The notes beneath the pieces are model-generated. The model did no database searches, was not told the DNA's origin, and was given only the letters and a program-made list of their open reading frames with translations. The position numbers and the translations under genes are program-made. From contig NC_092410.1 of the NCBI RefSeq assembly GCF_009017415.1, positions 1,798,001 through 1,862,000 of the forward strand: a stretch of 64,000 nt of DNA, read 5' to 3'. Source of the stretch: Aspergillus flavus. Taxonomy: Eukaryota > Ascomycota > Eurotiomycetes > Eurotiales > Aspergillaceae. Shown one piece after another: positions 1-13,254 of this stretch; position 1 is the first letter of the stretch; the number at the start of each line of letters is the position of its first letter.

Positions 1-419
1 TACATACACAAGGATGTCATCCTGGAGCTTGAATGACGTTGTAATCTGTTGTTGAAAACAATGAAGTAGGGTTAAGTCCGGTCCCGTCTCATCTGGGTGA
101 GTATCAAAGCGGTATAGTGCGGGAGCAGGCCCAAAACAGACTAGTGGGAACCGATCAGCCGCTGTCGGTCATCGGTCGCCGATTCTGCCGACTGCACGCC
201 AGCAGCTCCATCAACAGGCATACATTGTTCCACAGTCTAACTGCTCTCAGGTAAGTCGTATCACTTCCTGTTCTGCTTGATTTACCTTGGCAGCTTCGTG
301 CCCTTTGCTTCACCTGCTGCATCTGAGAATAATACCCATCGCAAGCCTCATCATCATGTTGCCGCGGTCGAGAGGCCGACGTGCTGACGGTGACATATCC
401 ACTCCAGTCCCCGCAACTG
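1..419. promoter_or_regulatory. Upstream region of the first Zn2Cys6 gene, with uORF and possible leader intron
   Basis: There is no coding region of its own here. A short upstream reading frame begins at ATG 356 and stops at TAA 457. It runs in a different frame from, and overlaps, the chosen start at 420, so it could depress translation. A GTAAGT at 251 followed by GGCAG at 291-293 could be a 43-nt leader intron, which is short even for fungi. I see no clear TATA box. Confidence 0.35.
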
Positions 420-3333
420 ATGGAGATCGATCCGCGCCTGCGTCCGGGCAGCGATAATAGCCCTCCAGAGGGAGTGGGAACGAACCATGCTTACCTTCCC
501 TCACCTGCTACTCGACAAGCCGATCCCGCTCCTCTGTCTTCCCATCCGACGAATGATTATCCCGACCCTCCTTCCCAGATCTCCCCGAATGAACAGCTGC
601 ATTCTGCGACCTCGACCTCTAGCGACCCCAGCTACTACGGCACCTCAGTCACACAACCTCAGTCCACTCATACTCTATACCAAGCGAGCCCTGGAAGCAT
701 CATTGGCAGTACACATAGGTTCGAATCAATCGATCCCAATGATCCTTATTCCGAGCTGAAACGACCACGCGCATGTGAATCATGTCGGCAGTTGAAGGTC
801 CGGTGCGAACCTGACATGAGCAACCCGAACGCATCCTGTAAACGGTGTGCCAAAGCTGGAAGATCCTGTGTCGTTACGGTCCCAACGCGTCGACGCCAAA
901 AGAAGACGGATAGTCGCGTCGCGGAATTAGAGCGGAAGATTGACGCATTGACGGCAAGCTTACAGGCCTCTCAGGGCAGTGGACCGGCACTACACCCAGC
1001 GTACCCAGGCCCGCCACGTGAGGAGCACACTGGAAAACGATGGTTGGGGCCAACTCATACTGCATCGACTGGTTCTATACCTGTGTGCTCACCCACCGGC
1101 CTGGCGGGGAGTAAACGGCGACATAGCGGGGAGATCAAGGATCCAAGAGACAGTGGTCTGGTGGGGCCCTCATTCTATCGTGCTCCGAGCCCTGCTACAG
1201 AGCAGATATTAGATAATACCTCTAGGCAATGGCATGCTCGTCCAAGCTCCGGCTCAGAGACCACAGCGCCGAAACCAAACGCAGCAAACGAGCCCGTCGA
1301 TGTGATTGACCGAGGCCTTGTGAGCGCGGCCGTGGCATCGGAAGCTTTCACTAGATATGTGAAACATATGGCGCCCCATATCCCGATGGTAGTCTTTCCT
1401 CCTGGCACCACGATGGCAGACATCCGGAAGACCAAACCGGTGCTTCTCCATGCCATTATCGCTACAGCCGTGGGGCCTATTCAGCCTGGATTACAGATTT
1501 CACTTATTGAAGACTTTTACAGGGTCATTGCGGACCGAGTCGTTGTGAAAGGCGAAAAGTCACTAGATTTAATTCAGGGACTTCTTGTGACCTGCAACTG
1601 GTATATCCCGCCGGACCACTTTGAAGAGCTAAAGTTTTACCAGTTGACTCATATGGCTGTGACGTTAGCTATGGATATCGGGATGTACCGTAGGCCGATG
1701 CCAAAAAGTCGTCCATGGACCTTGGTCAAAGACCTTATATTGAAAAAGTCGCCCTCTCAGGACCCTGATTCGGCGGAGGCTAGACGGGCATGGTTGGGTT
1801 GTTATTTTCTAGCTGTGCAGTAAGCATTCCCCTTCGAGACTGGCTGTGAGAACAGCTTCTGACATATGTAGGGTTGCTGCCTCCTTGCGACGCACCCTTC
1901 TCGTACGCTGGACTCCGTATATGGATGAATGCATTGAAATATTGGAGAAGTCTTCGGATGCATTACCCTCGGACAAAGTGATGATACACTGGGCCAAACT
2001 AGTACATATTATCGAGGATATCCATCAACAGTTCTGCCCTGACGATACTGGGTCCATTGTTGCTTTCTCAGAGCCCAAAGTTCAGTACACCCTCAAAGTG
2101 TTTGAAAAACAGCTAGAGCAGCTCCGGAGGGAGCGAGGACCGAGCGATTTTCGTAAGTTGACATGGAATCCCCTCACTGTATCTTTTACTGACGAGCTGC
2201 CAGCCGTATTTACGCAAGCTGAATATATTGTCAACCTCTATCTTCACGAGGGTGCCATGCATGTGGATTACAGCGAGGATCAGAAGTCGCTAGGGGACGA
2301 CCATTCCAGCCCGACAAGCGCCGCACATATGAATGCATTGAGCACCTGTCTTACTTCAATTCACCAAGCTATAGATACGATCTGCTCCGTTGACATCAAG
2401 GATCTCATCTCTCTGCCTGTTTTTGCCTTGGCTCGGACGTCCTTTACGGTTGTTGCATTGATCAAGCTTTATTCCATTGTCTCTTCACCGGAAACACATA
2501 TTGGCCAGGTAATCGATGTCGCTAGTCTAAAGACCGAATACTACCTCGACCGCGTGATCGAACACTACACCAGGGCCGGCGAGCAGGCTGGGGGCCGGAC
2601 ACCGGCCAAGTTCTCGGTAGTATTGAGCATGCTTCGGGGGTGGTTTCTGAAGCGCAAGGACCATGGACTAGCTTTGAGAGACGCTTTCGGTGGTGGACTG
2701 CGCCCAATGAACTGTGGCCATGACAAGGCCGCCTGTCAATCAGCCGCAGAGAAATACCCAAGGGTGAGTTGGTTCCCATATCTCTCGTTCTATATATTCG
2801 CTATGCCTGCCTGAAGTTCTTGGTAACATGGCTGATGACCCCAGAAGAACACGGGCACGACTCCTCTCCACCTATTGAGCGAAGTCGCTATGGGCGAGCC
2901 GCAGAACCGCCCTAGCTCAGGCCAGGGCCCATGCCCTTCATCGACCGCCGATTACACTCCCTCGGCCTCAGGGCCGGTCAGCCAAACTCCCTCTTCAGAC
3001 CTTGTATCGCAAGCGCAACCCCCTCTCGGCCCGAGTCCTGCCCCGACCGCAGGTGGCACGACCGATTCAGACCCCTGGGCCCAGTACCCGGCTCCCACCC
3101 GGCAGTTCTATCCCCCCTTGACGTCAACCTACCAGGATATCCCAGCCTCGGGATACCCAGATCCTTCGGTAAATGGCAACATGGCAATGCCGTGGCCGGT
3201 GCAGGGGTTCTTCGTGCCGGAGTTGGGAATGCAGGTGGGGTTTGAGCCGGAGAACCTGTATGCGCTGGAGAATATGTTGGGAGACGGGTTCTTCAACCTG
3301 CCTCTCCCAACGGAGGGGAGCGGGTATTATTAG
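420..3333 (+). CDS. Zn2Cys6 transcription factor (fungal-specific regulator, 926 aa)
   Basis: A nuclear sequence-specific transcription regulator. Exons: 420-1819, 1872-2763 and 2845-3333; both introns have GT-AG ends and keep the frame. The start at 420 is the first in-frame ATG, since the reading frame opens upstream with GTG. An N-terminal Ser/Pro/Thr-rich stretch (1-110) is followed by the binuclear zinc cluster with cysteines 119, 122, 129, 140, 143 and 150. A basic linker and a short leucine-containing coiled coil (about 164-182) come next, which suggests dimer binding. The middle region (about 300-770) looks like a fungal-specific transcription factor domain, and the C-terminal ~155 residues are Pro/Ser-rich, like an activation region. 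The zinc-cluster head reminds me of the War1/Leu3-like group, but I cannot assign a target. It lies 42 kb from the penicillin genes, so a link to them is unlikely. Confidence 0.85.
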
Positions 3334-4038
3334 TGTGGATACACTCGTATCAACCTTCTGCAGCGTGTCAGTCTACGTCCTCGTTTATATATACCCTTTG
3401 CGTTTCAGACGCGGGATGGCGGAGGGTGGTACTACACCTCCCATGCCTTCCGCGGTCCATGTCTTGTACGGTATGTGGAGATTTGATGATTTGCACGGAT
3501 ATCTCTACTTCTCCCCCGATGAAATATCCTTCCCGCTCTGTACATACATCTATACGCTCTGATATGATACCCTCTGCTCTTGTCAACACTATTTAACCAG
3601 AAAACATCCAAAGCAAATTAGGACATCTGTCCAGCAATGAACTACTGATCAAACAAACCAAACAATGAAAAACAACCGAGTAAAAATCACCAACCCGTTG
3701 GATTTTATCCCAGATTTCCCCGAAGAACCCCAAAACCAAATACACCGTCGAAAACTAAGCCAAACCCAAAATATAGTTAAAATGTTAAATTAAAATCAAA
3801 ACAAAAGAAATAAGGAATAGGAAACTCAGATAAGAACGGAAAAGGAAAAATCGCCCCAAACTCAAACCCAAAACACACGTAACCAAAAACCTTATGCTAT
3901 TTTCCCACCAACCAATGACATGCCCAGACCAACTCCCTACCAAACTTAGTAAGCGGAAAACGCCTCGGCTGTGGTTCCTGTGGTTCCGACGAGGAATAAA
4001 ATTGGAGAATCATGGGAGAAAAGAGTAAGAGAAGAGGA

Positions 4039-4103
4039 ACACGAGAAAGAGAGAGAGGGGGGGGGGGGGGGGGGGGAGAGAGAGGAGGGGGAGAGAGAGA
4101 GAG
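4039..4103. repeat. Purine-only low-complexity tract (GA repeats around a 20-G run)
   Basis: Twenty consecutive G residues (4057-4076) are flanked on both sides by GA/GAGA repeats, giving about 60 nearly pure purines on the plus strand. Such tracts can form triplex or quadruplex structures and are prone to length errors in assembly. Confidence 0.85.
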
Positions 4104-4316
4104 TGGAAGACGAAGACGAAGACGAAGAATTAGGGTAACATTCTGTCCCCACCGTTTTTTTTTCCTTCTTTCGGATTTAGGTTCTTGTTTTACCCGTGTT
4201 GTTACGTGGGGACCTGACCCTGAATTTTGACCTTCGGGTTGATTGTCGTAGCATTGACTTAGTTCTGGGACTAAAGTACGTACGTACCATTATCCATGAG
4301 CCGGTTATTACCCACG

Positions 4317-4380
4317 TTTCTGGATTTCGGTGGTGGAGCTCACTCTCTGGATTTCGGAGGTGGAGCTCACTTTCTGGATT
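4317..4380. repeat. 27-bp tandem repeat, about 2.4 copies
   Basis: Two near-identical 27-nt units (4317-4343 and 4344-4370) differ at only two bases, and a partial third copy follows to 4380. Each unit contains the palindrome GAGCTC. No gene spans it. Confidence 0.8.
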
Positions 4381-4888
4381 GGGAGGTTAAATCAGCTTGG
4401 GACTTACTCGTGGTGGTCCTTGTCCTTTCTTTTGGGAGACGGCGTGGGGGTACCAGTTGTTCACGAGGTTGTGGTATTTGGTATTGATACTCCACTTCAA
4501 ATGTGTACTTTTTCCTATTGGTGATAGGGGCTCCATTTTTCCGATCAATATTGCTCACGGTGAGGTGATATAGAGTAAAGTCCGGAGTTATGGTTGTGTA
4601 CTATAAGGTCTATCTTACTCGATAGCTCCGTATACCCGCGCCTTATAATAAAGTGTATTATAGGAAAGTCAAAACGTCCATGATGAAACGATCCGAGCGT
4701 CAGGTTGATGGGAAACAACAGGGCGGCAAAGAAGAATAAGTTCATGTTATAAGGTTTAAGGTATCTCGGCACCGGCACTGAAAGTATATTTATGGTCCCG
4801 GTGGTCGCGGATCTAGATCCGATGCAGGCTGGGATCCTTTGAGGCGCTTTCCAACTACATACCGGGGATCCGTATGGGAGTTAGTGTG

Positions 4889-4889
<1 letters not shown>

Positions 4890-4929
<40 letters not shown>
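4890..4929. repeat. CA dinucleotide microsatellite
   Basis: About twenty uninterrupted CA units in a gene-free stretch. It is expected to be length-polymorphic between strains. Confidence 0.95.
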
Positions 4930-4930
<1 letters not shown>

Positions 4931-6405
4931 CGAAATGTACGGAGTGGTTTCCGGATGGTTGTGTGGGGGTGGACGTCTTGCTCTTGATTAGGGTACATAC
5001 AACTTACTCCGAGTACAGACTTTCGTGTTTTTCTCCTATTGGATCTTGGTGATTAGGGCTTGCTTCGCTCATGTATGTACCCTTCGTAATCAGTTACCAA
5101 GAAAGGAGTGACAAGGGAGTAGAGGGTATACCACGTACACCAGCTTCGGGAGTCAATCATTATAAGTGGATATGACGTGCTGCCGATCCTGTTTTGGATG
5201 CTTACATGATGCTGCGTAATGCTATCGGTTGGTCTCTTCGGCAGCTACATGAATGTGTTCAGAAGATGACGTTGGAGTTGGCTATAATTGTCAAGGTTGG
5301 TTATATCATATCAGGGGGGGCGGGGGGTTAAAGGGGCATAATCCACCCTAGGTTGTATACGGTTAATAAAAGCTTATAGAATAGTTTGTTATATCCCATT
5401 TGAGATAGGTTGGGGAGGTTTCTAATGCTGGAGAACTCTCGGCAGCGCCAAGTCACACTAAATTTTCTATATTTGTATGGGAGGGTTTTGAGCCTCCGGA
5501 ATCATAGTCCCTTGGGAGTAAGAATTATCTATTATTCTTCTCTATCGTTTGACTACTTTCGGCAATCGGATACGTAAGGGGACCTTTTTAGGTATATGAC
5601 AAAACCGAGCCCACGCGTGTCCTTGGCCCAGATAAGCTACCGTATTCTAGCCTATATGCGCAATTAGCCCGGCGGCCGAAGAAAATGAACCAAAGCCCCA
5701 CATAGACATACCGTGTTCGAAGTTCGTAAGTACTTCGAACTCAGCTGGACAAAGGGTTATCGGCACATGGAAGAGTCCCCACACGGCTTCCACGAGGGTG
5801 GGGAAAGGCGAAGCAACGGCGGGAGCCCCAAATTGCGTCTGTCCCGCCTGTCGTTGTGTGGATTTTAGACTCGGTAGATCTTGCCTCACTATACTCGTCC
5901 GCTGGGGAGGACCGTGTAGACCATTTACGCATCTCTGTCTGTGTGCACCAATTATGCAGGAAAGGAAGAAGGGGGTGAAGTTTGTGTAGGAGGGTGCGCT
6001 CGACGTAAACTAGGTACCAAGGTAGTCGTACTATTCCGCCGTTGTGCGCCAGGTTTGACTTAGTGCTTGTGCCAGAGATGTCCAGGGCCATCCATTCTCT
6101 GCTTCTGTCCTTCGAAGTAGGTCTAAAAGACACGTCTGCGCTAGTGGGTCACGTATCCATGAACCGCCTAGTGATGGGTTAGTATCGCATCTAGCGGCTA
6201 AACGGCGCATAACCCCTGAAGTGTTGAGTAGCGGCCTTCTAACAAAGGATGCCGCAACGCAATTGGATCTAGGGTCTGTGGAAAAGCACTTACAAGCAGA
6301 CAGCGCATGGCAGGCCATAATGCGAACGGGAGGGTCATCGTCGGCTGAAAGGGCAATGCCTAAAACGATACTCAGGTTTCTCACGATATCATCCTATATG
6401 TAGTG

Positions 6406-8225
6406 TCAGTAATGTGCTTTCAATTGTTGATGTCCTAGAACAACCTCGATCATCTTGCTATCCTGATTAGGGCTAGTCGCGAAGTGCTGAATCCTCAACT
6501 CATACTCATGTATCAAAGCTTTGGCCATGCATATCTGTTGTGCTGCGGTAGCTACTTGAGTATTAGCTGGCAATGCAACCATATACAGGTTATGATATAC
6601 CGAGAGCATACCGTGTGATGCGCTCGTAAACCATACAACAGGAAAGGGTCTCCCAAGGCTTGTGTTGGCAGGAGAGAAATGTAATGGTCGAAAACTATCC
6701 GGCCTTTGTATCTCCCAATCACAAATCTTCCTTTTCAGGACGTCCCAGACGACGGAACTCACGTGAACCGGGCTACTTGGTTCATAGCAGTAGTTAATAG
6801 TCTCGGCTAGCAGCCATAGAGCTCGATGAGCCCAATCCCGGTCTGTTTGGGCGCTACGGTATTCCCAAGCAAGACGTAGCCTTTCTTCGAAGGGGCCAAT
6901 GGTCAAACGTAGAGGGCTTCGGGTTGCCAATGCAAACTGCACATCCTGCATAACAAAGGCCCAGAACGACGCCTCTGCAAGACCACCAGAAAACACACAG
7001 TCGACGTGTGAGCTAATATACACTGAACCAGCCAAAAGGTGTCGTTGTAGGTCTTGCGACAGGGCACAAGCTGTGGAATTTGTCAGTAAACAATACGCTT
7101 CACTAAAGATTCAAATAATATTGACACACAGGAAAGTTGCTCAAAACAGCGTAGGATTACTGTTGAGGCGAGAAGTATCTCGATATTAATTTTAAAGTCG
7201 GTGTTTTCCACCACCGGCAGTAGAATTGCAATGCATTGCTCGTGGTATTGATCTGCAGCATTTGGCGGGACTGAGTTGTTCGTTTGAGAGAGGTGACGGG
7301 CGGCAGTAGCCAAGCAAGCATACAACAGGAGGGACGATGAAGGAGCCCGTTCGACCGCATCCACTGAGAAGTGCCTCTCATGGTCGCATACATCCATCTG
7401 TATAAATAGCAAACATTAGTGATGCTCCCGTTTCTAACTCGACAGAAGTGTTCAGCACCCATGCACCAATTGTTTTCCGGAAGTGTCGCAGGAGAAAAGC
7501 CTCATTTAGGTTGCCCAATTTCTGGTGATCTCCCATAATGTCCGCCGGCAGCAGGTTATTGATCGTGCCGTGGGGCAAATCAAGCGGTGATCGGGACAAC
7601 TCTGGACCTCCCGGAGAAAGAGCAGGGGACAGGAGGGAAGATGTTGATGGTGGCAACGTCGACACCGAGGTTGATGATCGACTTTCAGATGCTTTCCTCA
7701 GGTACAATGAAGACGCTCCAGCTGGCACAACGTGGTAGTCAGCCGCTGTACGGTCTGTCTCGTCTTCAAAAGCAACTGTGGGGATGGTTAGTATGCCCAT
7801 AATCCCACTACCTACAACATCGTCAAGGAGATACGACGCACCGTCAGGGGGTGTATTAACCCAGATCTGATCATCCGGAAATGCTAAGTCGCTTTCTCCA
7901 TAACGAGGAGGCCCTTTAGGCCGCAATGAAGGGTTCTGGCCGTGCCGAAAAGTAACCTCCTCTGGTTTCAATGGTGCAGGAATGCACTGCCGGCCCGATC
8001 GTTGACAACGTAAGCACACGGCCCCAGTCTTGTCACCTAAAGGGTACTGTTAGGGTTTCGGAGTCGATAAAACATTCAATCAATATGGTTGAGATAGGTG
8101 AATGGTTACATTTGAGATGGCGCTGGCGACATGTAAGACTATAAGCAGGGCACAAGCGTTAGACAAGCGGCTGGCGCGGCGAAATGGAGCAAGATTGGTT
8201 GTCTTCGGACTCACCATCCCCTCAT
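6406..8225 (-). CDS. Zn2Cys6 transcription factor with Fungal_trans_2-type body (516 aa)
   Basis: A probable nuclear transcription regulator. On the minus strand the exons are 8225-8215, 8138-8110, 8036-7459, 7397-7130 and 7070-6406. The first two exons are only 11 and 29 nt long; together with the start of exon 3 they rebuild a zinc cluster with cysteines at residues 4, 7, 14, 21, 24 and 31 (opening MRGCLTCRQRHLKCD). All introns (59-76 nt) have GT-AG ends, and a CTAAC branch site is visible in intron 2. A Ser/Pro-rich linker follows, then a conserved block typical of the ARCA-like/Fungal_trans_2 family (WMDVCDHERHF about 206-216, and HLLAGSVYISSH about 305-316). The target is unknown. An earlier in-frame ATG is excluded by an upstream stop. 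Confidence 0.85.
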
Positions 8226-10595
8226 TACGATATACTTAAAGCTGTCTCTCGGCTAGAGATACCCGCAACATCCATGAATCAGCAGAGAGAACATCAATGC
8301 TGGGAAAAGTAACAGATACGAATCATATAAAGCGGGCATAAGAAGCGAGGAGAAGCAGTGGGAAAGGGCAGTGACACTAAGGTGAAGCTAAACGTGACCG
8401 CGTCAGTGACAAGTGGTCCGGAACAGTCTTAATTAATGTTAAACAGTTCAAGGCCCGACGCAAAGATGGTTCCTCTAGGGTGGAGGCGATGGCCACCCTC
8501 CTAGGCCACAAGAAGGAGAGGATAATAGAAGGGAAGAGAAAGCTAGTGTAACAGATGACCGACAGACTGACTTAGGAAGAAGGTTGTCCTTGGCGCAAAT
8601 ACGGAGTAGATGTGGACATCGCTACAACTGCCGGTCCCTCCGATTACTCGTAAGTAGTATAGGTCGGAGACCCTGTGTATCAGCAACGCTGATGATAATC
8701 TGCAACGTGTCGATGATCGTCTCTGGATGGAATGTCCACAACAGACTCGGCTTCAAGAGAAAGAGCCGGGCCCCTCTAAGCCTTCAACCGGCGAAGTGCC
8801 TGGCAGTTGACACGCCCACCTCTGATCACTTCCAGAAGGAGAAGTCCGCAGATTTGAACAGGGAAAGCATGGCGTGCCGGAGAATTTCATTTAGGTTAAT
8901 GAACAAGCGTTTCGGCATTTCAAACTGCAGTCCTTTCGCCTAGGGTCCATCCAATCTTCGACTTTTGGGGCTGGTGGTTGGAACGGTTATTCACGCTTAA
9001 CTAAGTTGGGCGGATAGCCCCAGGCATCGTCCACCGGCCCATACCTATCATGACTACCTAAGACTTTCGGATAGTGTCCGTAGCCTCACCCATATCTCGC
9101 GGTGGAGCACGCGGTTTCCAGAATTGTTTAATTCATCCTTCAGCTTCCACGGAAAAAACACCCAGTGCCTCCAGCGGGCCTAGTTTCAAGACGTGGGTAA
9201 ACCATCCATCTGAAGCTCACATGCATGGACCATAGCTTTTTTACTTTCTTTCTTTTTTTTTTCTCCCCCTTCCCCTTTTGACTTGTGGCGGCATTGAACC
9301 ATGGCGACCTCATAGGCTTGACCCTGAGCGTTCGTAATTCGTGTTTCGGCCACTGGTTCATCCTCCGCATGGATTAACATCGGTGGGTTCGATTTTACGA
9401 TCGGCGTAGGTTTGTCGATTATGTTGGACTCGCACAATGCAGTTGTTTCCCAACGTATTGTATTGTATGAAATTTGAGGGACCACTAGACAGGTTCATCG
9501 TTCGTACGCCATTGATGGGATGTGCCGCCTTGTGCGTAAGCTACTCCAAGGCCTCATAGCTAGTACGAGATAGGTGAACTCTATCGGAAATATTACTCAT
9601 GCCAATGCTGAAATGACTTGTTGCCGTGGCCTGGACAAAGGAAATAGACCCTCTGTGTTGTTTGTATAAAAGTTGTTTGCTGCCGCCACATCGGCTAATT
9701 ATTGGATGGTCAACATGAAGAGATCATGGTCGAGCCCTTATTCAAACAGACTAAGCCGACACACTAGGGACTGTACGAGTCAGCCAGGGAATGACGACCC
9801 ACCGGGGAACAGTGCCCTTTTTGTTTCCCGTCCATCAGGCTTCGGCTTTCATGTATTGTTTGGGAATAGTACTAGTAATGTAGGGTCCAGAGGTTGGTAC
9901 CAGGGTGAAGCGCTTGGGCGAATCATACTGACAGTTTGGCATTTTCCTGTCAATTGTGGCAGGGCTTTTCAACTCAAGATGAGTACCGGATAATCCCAAG
10001 GGCCCACCGGGCGTGCTAATGGGCCATGTGTGTGGTGGGTGCCAAGAAGCAGTTTAAGGAAAAGTTGCCATTTCTTGGCGCGACAAGCCCTGCATACGCG
10101 TCACGTGGGCGGCGCAGGATCATGTGCTGATCTACTCCGTAATTTAAGTTTTTACTTTTTAGTCATCGATCGTTATCTCATCCGGTTTCGAATCTTCAGT
10201 CAGGTGATCTTGGAGCTAGTATCAAAGAAGAAGGTCACGTTGAATTGCATCATCATCGACATGATCATCACGACCACCTGCTCTTATCAACAACTTCCAT
10301 CTTTGCTGATCTGGACAACATTGGGTCTCTCAAAACGCTGTGTCGTGATCCTTCACCCATTTCTAGTAGGGCATTTAACCTATTTTATCCTATCTTATCT
10401 TTTATGTCAGTCAGCTTGAACAGTGCTTAGTTTTTATTACTCTGGACCGGCCGCACACAAGGAGCATCATTCCTTACTTGATCTAGCAATTGACCTTTAC
10501 GTAATACCATCTTCAAGAGGGAAGTCAGGCGAGGTATTTTCCTGACCGAACTCCTCGCTGTTATCCTTTCTGATTTTAGATAGAGTGTATCTAGT
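8226..10595. other. 2.4 kb intergenic stretch between divergent regulator and transporter genes
   Basis: It contains the divergent upstream regions of the Zn2Cys6 gene (minus) and the MFS gene (plus). Short open frames, such as 8584-8943, show no known domain and no convincing splice structure. A T-rich/C-rich tract lies at about 9237-9280. Nothing else is supported. Confidence 0.55.
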
Positions 10596-12767
10596 ATGTC
10601 CCTACCACGAGTCTCCTATCTGGAGTCATGGGAACATAATCCAACCTCGATCCGCCGCCAAGGCCAATCGTCAGTACCCCATTCAGAAGATGGTGCGGCA
10701 TATGAAGAACTCCCGGAAGAGTCGCTATCGTCATCATTTCCTTCAACTTTCAGCTTTCCGGTCACCAGGCAGCGCCTGAATTTCAACCCATATGCCGGAC
10801 CAGGCTGGAATGAGGCATCGGTAGAGGATGCAGGAGACGAGCGTACCTCTCTCATGAGAGTACCTTCTCGGACACCTCGGCCTGGTGTCATAGAGGGAGA
10901 AGACAGTGTGACACAAAACGGTCTTGTGAAACAGCAGGAAGTGTCGCTTCCAGAGACAACCGGCGCGTTTGAAGTTGGTCGGGCAAAACGGATTTGTAAG
11001 CTAAAACCCCTCCCTTTGCCTCCAATTAACGCTAATCTCTCATAAAGTGCAGGTCGGTATTGCAGTAATCTACTGTTTTCTCGCTGCGGGCGTTGTCTTT
11101 GGTTTCGCGGCACTGAAGCCGGTGTTAATTCGAGAAGGCGTTTACCACAGTATGTGCTCGCAAGAGGAGCTAAATGAACGCCAAGATGTGTGCTATGCAC
11201 AAGAACTTCGGTAAGTGCTCCACTAAATTGCTCTGCTCGAGTCGCAACTCACAGTATGCTTAGCCTCAACCTGATGTTCACCATAGCCGCCGTGGCGACC
11301 AACGTATCTGCCCTTCCAATCGGAACTATTCTAGACACGTACGGCCCGCGCGTGTGTGGTATAATAGGAAGCGGTTTCCTTTCTCTTGGCGCTATACTTT
11401 TTGGACTCTCAAGCAGCATTGGCTTCGACGGATACATCCCAGGATATCTTTTCTTGTCCTTGGGCGGGCCGTTCATATTCATTTCATCCTTCCATCTTTC
11501 GAACACATTCCCTACCCGCTCGGGGTCGATTCTGTCCATGCTCACAGGCGCATTTGATGCCTCCAGCGCACTGTTCTTAATTTTTCGTTTGGTCAACGAG
11601 AACACAAACGGCCGGTTTACAACCGGGAAATTCTTCCTAGCTTACCTCATTGTTCCAGTATTTATACTAGTCGCACAGCTTACCATCATGCCAGCAACGT
11701 CTTATAAAACCGCTGGAGAGCTGGTTCAGCAAGCAGAAGCCGAGATTTCCGCCGAAGCGAACGACAGGGTGGACGACGATATCTCAGATCGAAATGAAGG
11801 CGAACGGCAACGGAATGACCGTCGCGTTCAGCGCCAAGATATTGTCAACAAGATCCAGGACCTCCTCACAGACACAGGACCTGAACACACATCTAGAACT
11901 GAAGAACCAGTACTCAGAGCCAACGGAGGCGAACCAGATACCTCATCAGCAACAAAGCCCCAGAACACCACCGGCGGCGTCTGGGGTGCAATGCACGGCT
12001 GCTCGGCTCTACGACAAGTTCGATCCCCATGGTTCGTTCTCATCACACTTTTCACTGTCCTCCAGATGCTTCGAATCAACTACTTCGTGGCCTCAATGCG
12101 CCAGCAGTACGAATACCTGTTCGGGTCGCCTGAACAAGCCCGCAAGATCAACGAACTATTTGATTTCTTTCTTCCCCTTGGCGGTCTTGTTTCCGTGCCG
12201 TTCATTGGCGCTATCCTCGATAACGCAAGTACCCCCTTTGTGCTCCTCGTGCTCGTATCAACCGCAACCGTGATCGGTGTTCTCGGTTGCATTCCCCTTA
12301 GTATTGAAGCCGGATACACCAACATCGCCATCTTCGCCATATATCGCCCGTTCTACTACACCGCTGTGTCGGACTACGCAGCCAAGGTATTCGGCTTCCA
12401 GACATTCGGGAAGGTCTATGGGCTCATCATCTGTCTATCGGGTTTGGGTAATTTCGCACAAGCAGGTCTTGACGCCCTCACCTTTAAGGTATTTCACCGC
12501 AATCCAATTCCTGTAAATGCTATCCTCACTCTCGTGACCTGTTTGGTCGGCATCGGATTGGTTGGTTTCGTCTGGTGGAAAGCAGGGGCCATTTCCACCA
12601 CAAAGCCAGAACTTGGGACCCTGGAGAACGGGGACGTCCAAGTTCCCAATGACCATGATGGTATCGCGTCTAGAGATTGGGAGCGGGAACCCTTGTTGTA
12701 TCGGCCTCCGTCGAACGTGGCGAGGCATGCAGAGTCGCCGTCATACGGCATTTCAGGTCCATCATAG
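10596..12767 (+). CDS. MFS transporter, Fmp42/SLC43-like (688 aa)
   Basis: An integral membrane carrier of the major facilitator superfamily; its substrate is unknown, though relatives in animals carry amino acids. Exons: 10596-10995, 11048-11210 and 11264-12767. Intron 1 needs an AAAG acceptor at 11044-11047 to keep the frame; the nearby TGCAG would break it. About 130 hydrophilic residues precede the first membrane segment (VGIAVIYCFLAAGVVFGF). Family hallmarks are the GFAALKPVLI stretch just after it, ALPIGTILDTYGPRVCGIIGS in the first half, a long charged cytosolic loop, and a second half with YEYLFGS...INELFDFFLPLGG...VPFIGAILDN, the block I associate with Fmp42. The C-terminus is hydrophilic. 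It stands alone, with no obvious pathway partners. Confidence 0.85.
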
Positions 12768-13254
12768 TATTCATTGGTTTGTAGCGTAGCGTGATTTGTT
12801 TTTTTGCTTTTCACGGTAGAGATATATATTACGTGTTACCTGCGAGGAGGATAAGCGGTCATTGTTGTGCTTCTGTATGTACTGCATTCGCTTGATCGAA
12901 ATAATAGTATATTTGTATGTTATCGGACGTACTTCTCCTAATACAACATTAACTGAATTATATATAATCCACACATATCATACAAGACCAATGGTATCCC
13001 AGGTGTGCAAAGAATTGATCTAACCCAACTCGCAAAACCAGTACTCCTTCCGAAACACCCGTAGTTGTCATAAGTCATAGCCCGCCTCAACTTTTGTGAT
13101 GGGTGTAAGAAATGAGAAAATCAGGGGGAAGAGAGGATAAATGATGGAATGTATAACGAAGAAAACCAAGGGGAAATGCTAGCCGATAACACCTCCCCCA
13201 ATCTAAATGCACTATTTGCCTAAAACCGTACTATATAAGAGACATCTGACGTGT
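12768..13254. other. Convergent intergenic spacer
   Basis: This AT-rich 3' region lies between the MFS gene and the minus-strand regulator-like gene. No open frame or RNA gene is supported. Confidence 0.5.

Larger units (their letters stand above)
3334..6405. other. 3.1 kb stretch without a recognisable gene, with several simple repeats
   Basis: It holds the 3' ends of two convergent regulator genes. Between them are a 20-G homopolymer with GA repeats, a 27-bp tandem repeat, and a long CA dinucleotide tract (listed separately). Open frames of up to 130 codons on the minus strand at 5741-6384 match no family I know. They have no plausible splice partners, so I do not call genes. Confidence 0.6.

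Noticed and set aside
4890..4929. CRISPR-like or other spaced array
   Set aside because: It is a plain CA microsatellite; no repeat-spacer arrangement was seen anywhere in the window.
5741..6384. Two overlapping minus-strand open frames of 117-130 codons
   Set aside because: No recognisable domain, no plausible splice sites joining them, and unbiased composition; probably chance frames.
8584..8943. 119-codon open frame in the regulator-transporter spacer
   Set aside because: It starts with a non-ATG codon, has no domain and no support on either side.
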